Positions 12,778 to 14,435 of a stretch of 14,435 nucleotides of DNA are shown here, piece by piece. Position numbers and translations under genes: made by a program. The DNA comes from Thermoproteota archaeon. GTDB lineage: Archaea; Thermoproteota; Korarchaeia; Korarchaeales; Korarchaeaceae. Each line of letters begins with the position of its first letter. The first letter of the stretch is position 1. The notes beneath the pieces are model-generated. The model saw nothing but the letters and a program-made list of their open reading frames with translations. It searched no databases and was not told the DNA's origin. The stretch covers positions 1 to 14,435 of the forward strand of contig JAOZGN010000027.1 in assembly GCA_027491555.1 (NCBI GenBank), in the 5' to 3' direction.

Positions 12778-13194
12778 ATGCCCAGTCTGAAAATCAAGCT
12801 CGTAAGGAAGTTCGTTTCTCGCGCGCCGCGCCCCTCCCAGAGGATCGCGGCCGTTTACACGAGCATAGAGAACTTCCCATTCACCGACGAGAGGATGGAG
12901 TTCTACTCTTGGATCCCGGAGTTCTGTAAGGTCTGCAACCGCTGTGTGGAGGAGTGTCCGGCCCAGGCAATCTATCCAGAATCTATCTCCCTCGAAGACG
13001 GAAAGGTGGTTCACATAGACTACAGGAAGTGCGCTGAGGTGTTCTCGAAGACCCTCGGCTGCGGCGTCTGCATCAAGGAGTGCCCCTTCTTCAAGAGTGA
13101 CTTCTTCAGGATAAGGAAAGCATACGAGAAGATTGCGGAGAAAGAGAGAGTCAGGTTGAAGCCGACGACTTTACCTCCCCAAAGAGTTTCCTGA
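12778..13194 (+). CDS. 4Fe-4S dicluster protein, QueG/reductive-dehalogenase-like C-terminus (probably truncated)
   Basis: This 138-residue protein carries two ferredoxin-type clusters: FCKVCNRCVEECPAQAIY, then IDYRKC and GCGVCIKECPFF. The preceding RPSQRIAAVYTSIENFPF together with SWIPEFCKVC matches the region just before the clusters in epoxyqueuosine-reductase (QueG)- and reductive-dehalogenase-like proteins. Those are usually 250 residues or more, with a cobamide-binding or other N-terminal domain. That part is missing here, and the same frame is closed by a TAA at 12727. The last dozen residues (from LKPTTLPP) overlap the antisense end of a LamG-like remnant, so the natural C-terminus may also be replaced. 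It could still act as a small electron carrier. Start: the ATG at 12778, with a weak GGGTGG ten nt upstream. Confidence 0.6.
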   Translation: MPSLKIKLVRKFVSRAPRPSQRIAAVYTSIENFPFTDERMEFYSWIPEFCKVCNRCVEECPAQAIYPESISLEDGKVVHIDYRKCAEVFSKTLGCGVCIKECPFFKSDFFRIRKAYEKIAEKERVRLKPTTLPPQRVS

Positions 13195-13345
13195 CTTCCT
13201 CTCCGCTGAGGGCCCAGGGGTATATCCTGAGGTCTGCAATGTCTCCCTCGAAGTATAGGAACCCTGAGGTTATTGAATCGCTCGTCTTTCCGTAGCCCAG
13301 TGCAAAGAGTTCCTTCTCCGGTATGTCGGCAAAGGCTCTCGGCGC
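13151..13345 (-). pseudogene. C-terminal remnant of a LamG/concanavalin-like domain protein
   Basis: The minus strand ends with KELFALGYGKTSDSITSGFL, then YFEGDIADLRIYPWALSGEE and VRKLFGEVKSSAST before TGA at 13151-13153. The run G-D-I-A-D-L-R-I-Y-x-x-A-L-S-x-E-E-V is the standard last strand and helix of LamG/concanavalin A-like domains found in secreted proteins. Upstream of about 13345 the frame loses protein character, and no matching N-terminal part is seen. It is a fragment, not a whole gene. It overlaps the 3' end of the 4Fe-4S gene on the other strand by 44 nt. Confidence 0.55.
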
Positions 13346-13406
13346 CGATCTGGATGAGACAGCCGGCAGGAGATCCGCGAAGAGGTGTTCTCCGCGCGAG
13401 TGTAAA

Positions 13407-13418
13407 CGATTTATACAT
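13407..13418 (+). promoter_or_regulatory. Promoter of the thiamine riboswitch-thiB unit
   Basis: ACGATTTATACA contains a strong archaeal TATA box centred near 13413. This predicts transcription from about 13439, which coincides with the first base pairs of the riboswitch P1 stem at 13438. Confidence 0.65.
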
Positions 13419-13437
13419 CTCCGACGCGGTAACTCCG

Positions 13438-13541
13438 GCGGGCACCGGGGGAGCTGGGGCAACCCGGCTGAGAGGGCGGCTAGTGCGCCGCCGACCCCTG
13501 GAACCTGATCCGGGTAATGCCGGCGTAGGGAGCGTGCCCGC
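13438..13541 (+). ncRNA. TPP (THI-box) riboswitch
   Basis: All conserved parts of the thiamine pyrophosphate aptamer are present. P1 is 13438-13445 with 13534-13541 (8 bp). P2 is GGGG near 13448-13451 with CCCC 13495-13498. P3 is GCTGGG 13453-13458 with CCCGGC 13463-13468, capped by a GCAA tetraloop. The pyrimidine-sensing CTGAGAG follows at 13468-13474. Variable P3a is GGCGGC 13475-13480 with GCCGCC 13487-13492. The GAACCTGATC, P5 CCGG-GTAATG-CCGG and GCGTAGGGA consensus blocks run from 13501 to 13531. It sits directly upstream of a thiamine-binding protein gene, so the expected role is shutting off thiamine uptake when TPP is plentiful. Confidence 0.93.
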
Positions 13542-13568
13542 GGCACCTCCTTATGCCGACTCCCGCGG

Positions 13569-13593
13569 CCCCTCCGGTGTCTGCCGGGAGGGG
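13569..13593 (+). promoter_or_regulatory. Shine-Dalgarno-sequestering hairpin (riboswitch expression platform)
   Basis: CCCC-T-CC-GG (13569-13577) pairs with CC-GG-A-GGGG (13584-13593, with one G bulged) across a 6-nt loop. The 3' arm is the GGGAGGGG Shine-Dalgarno sequence of the thiB-like gene. A second weak stem, CGGCA (13541-13545) with TGCCG (13554-13558), shares bases with the end of P1, and its loop carries CCTCC, which could also pair with the Shine-Dalgarno sequence. Translational rather than transcriptional control is inferred, as no T run follows. Confidence 0.55.
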
Positions 13594-13594
13594 T

Positions 13595-14435
13595 ATGGTA
13601 GTGAGGTGGACTGCTGGCCGGATCCTGGCCCTCGCGCTGGCGGCAGTGGTGTTACTGGCCGCTGTGTACGTGGCCCTGCAGAGGTCCGGCGAGACTCGGG
13701 CCGAGAGGAGGTTGGTGATCTACACCTACGAGAGCCTGCTCAAGTGGGGAGATGACCCGAACGCCACACTCGACGCGGTCTACGGTGAGTTCGAGCGCAG
13801 GTACAACTGTGAGGTCGTGGTCAGGGAGTTCGATGACGCGAGGTCCGCGCTGCTGGCCCTAATCCAGGAGAAGGACAACCCGCAGGCGGACGTGATCATA
13901 GGGATAGACAACGTGCTCATACACGAGGCCATCGAGGCCGGCGTGCTCGAGCCCTACACCCCGAGCAACCTCGACGAGGTCCACAACTGGCTGATCAGCT
14001 CCCTTGACCCGACGCACCACGTCGTGCCCTACGACTACGGCCTTATAGCACTGGTGTACGACAGTCAGCGCATCACAGAAGAGGAGATGTCCGGCCTCAC
14101 GTTTGACGACCTGGCTAGGCCGGAGTACGCCTCGAGGCTGGTGGCCGAGGATCCGACTGTGAGCAGCACCGGCCTCGGCTTCCTGCTCTGGCAGATCGCC
14201 TACTACAAGATGACCGGCGGAGACTGGAGGAACTGGTGGACTCAGGCGATCGACAACGGCCTGCTGGTCGCTGGGAGCTGGGGGGACGCCTACGACGTCT
14301 TCCTGGACGAGGCTCAGGGCAGGCCGATCGTGGTGAGCTACGGGACCGACGGGGCGTACTCCTATCACTTCTACCAGGAAACCAGATACAGGGCGACGCT
14401 GGTGACCTACAACGGTGAGGAGTGGGGCTGGCTCC
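13595..14435 (+). CDS. thiB: Thiamine ABC transporter substrate-binding protein (partial, 3' end off window)
   Basis: About 280 codons are visible and the frame is open at the right edge. The product is a periplasmic-binding-type protein that captures thiamine or its phosphates for an ABC importer. An N-terminal hydrophobic helix (about 8-27) probably anchors it outside the membrane. Matches to ThiB are clear: RLVIYTYESLLKWGDDP at the start of lobe 1, KDNPQADVIIGIDNVL, VPYDYGLIALVYDS in the hinge, the lobe-2 segment DPTVSSTGLGFLLWQ, and SWGDAYDVFLDEAQGRPIVV. Start: the ATG at 13595 lies close behind the GGGAGGGG; a GTG at 13601 is better spaced, and an upstream ATG at 13553 lies within the riboswitch platform and is unlikely. 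Permease and ATPase genes are expected downstream. Confidence 0.9.
   Translation, partial: MVVRWTAGRILALALAAVVLLAAVYVALQRSGETRAERRLVIYTYESLLKWGDDPNATLDAVYGEFERRYNCEVVVREFDDARSALLALIQEKDNPQADVIIGIDNVLIHEAIEAGVLEPYTPSNLDEVHNWLISSLDPTHHVVPYDYGLIALVYDSQRITEEEMSGLTFDDLARPEYASRLVAEDPTVSSTGLGFLLWQIAYYKMTGGDWRNWWTQAIDNGLLVAGSWGDAYDVFLDEAQGRPIVVSYGTDGAYSYHFYQETRYRATLVTYNGEEWGWL

Noticed and set aside
13151..13546. A full-length 131-residue leftward gene across the LamG remnant
   Set aside because: Only the last 65 or so residues look like a protein. The upstream half is the antisense of the thiamine riboswitch and has no family character.

Overview
The window looks like chromosomal DNA of an archaeon, probably a hyperthermophile of the Thermoproteota/Korarchaeota kind; the lineage is inferred, not proven. 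The evidence is as follows. AT-rich TATA-like boxes sit about 25-28 nt upstream of most starts, so many genes appear leaderless or nearly so. GTG starts are common, and arginine is written mainly as AGG. Several families are typical of archaea: DUF5678, a DUF835-like membrane protein, a stand-alone B3/B4 protein and a MenA-like UbiA prenyltransferase. GC content is high except in an AT-richer patch at about 8.6-9.6 kb.

Layout. Positions 1-2306 hold three leftward genes: the 5' end of a probable Roadblock/LC7 protein, a B3/B4 tRNA-editing-like protein, and an eight-helix membrane protein with a DUF835-like C-terminus. A divergent promoter region with a 17-bp palindrome separates these from rightward genes: a DUF5678 protein, an ArsR-type regulator coupled to a UbiA prenyltransferase, and a large orphan N6-adenine DNA methylase whose promoter is bracketed by a perfect 12-bp inverted repeat. 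Next come two leftward genes: a DUF4349 membrane protein and a BT1/AmpG-like MFS transporter with an 18-bp perfect palindrome in its promoter.

Positions 8.6-10.1 kb are gene-poor and AT-richer. They contain two doubtful leftward ORFs, a frameshifted remnant of a PD-(D/E)XK nuclease-like gene, and a 36-residue single-helix membrane protein. A secreted or anchored PhoPQ-activated (PqaA-like) alpha/beta-hydrolase and an AIR-synthase-related protein then converge, sharing one CTAG as both stop codons. Positions 12.5-13.35 kb are a small junkyard of gene fragments: an orphan C-terminal coding stretch, an apparently N-truncated QueG/reductive-dehalogenase-like 4Fe-4S protein, and a LamG-like C-terminus.

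The right edge holds the clearest functional unit: a TATA box, a complete TPP (THI-box) riboswitch starting at the predicted transcription start, a hairpin that can hide the Shine-Dalgarno sequence, and a thiB-like thiamine-binding protein gene that runs off the window. I saw no rRNA, tRNA, CRISPR array, insertion sequence or replication origin. I could not show a wholly new system. The strongest leads are the archaeal TPP riboswitch with its translational switch, the promoter palindromes, and the two regions of gene decay.
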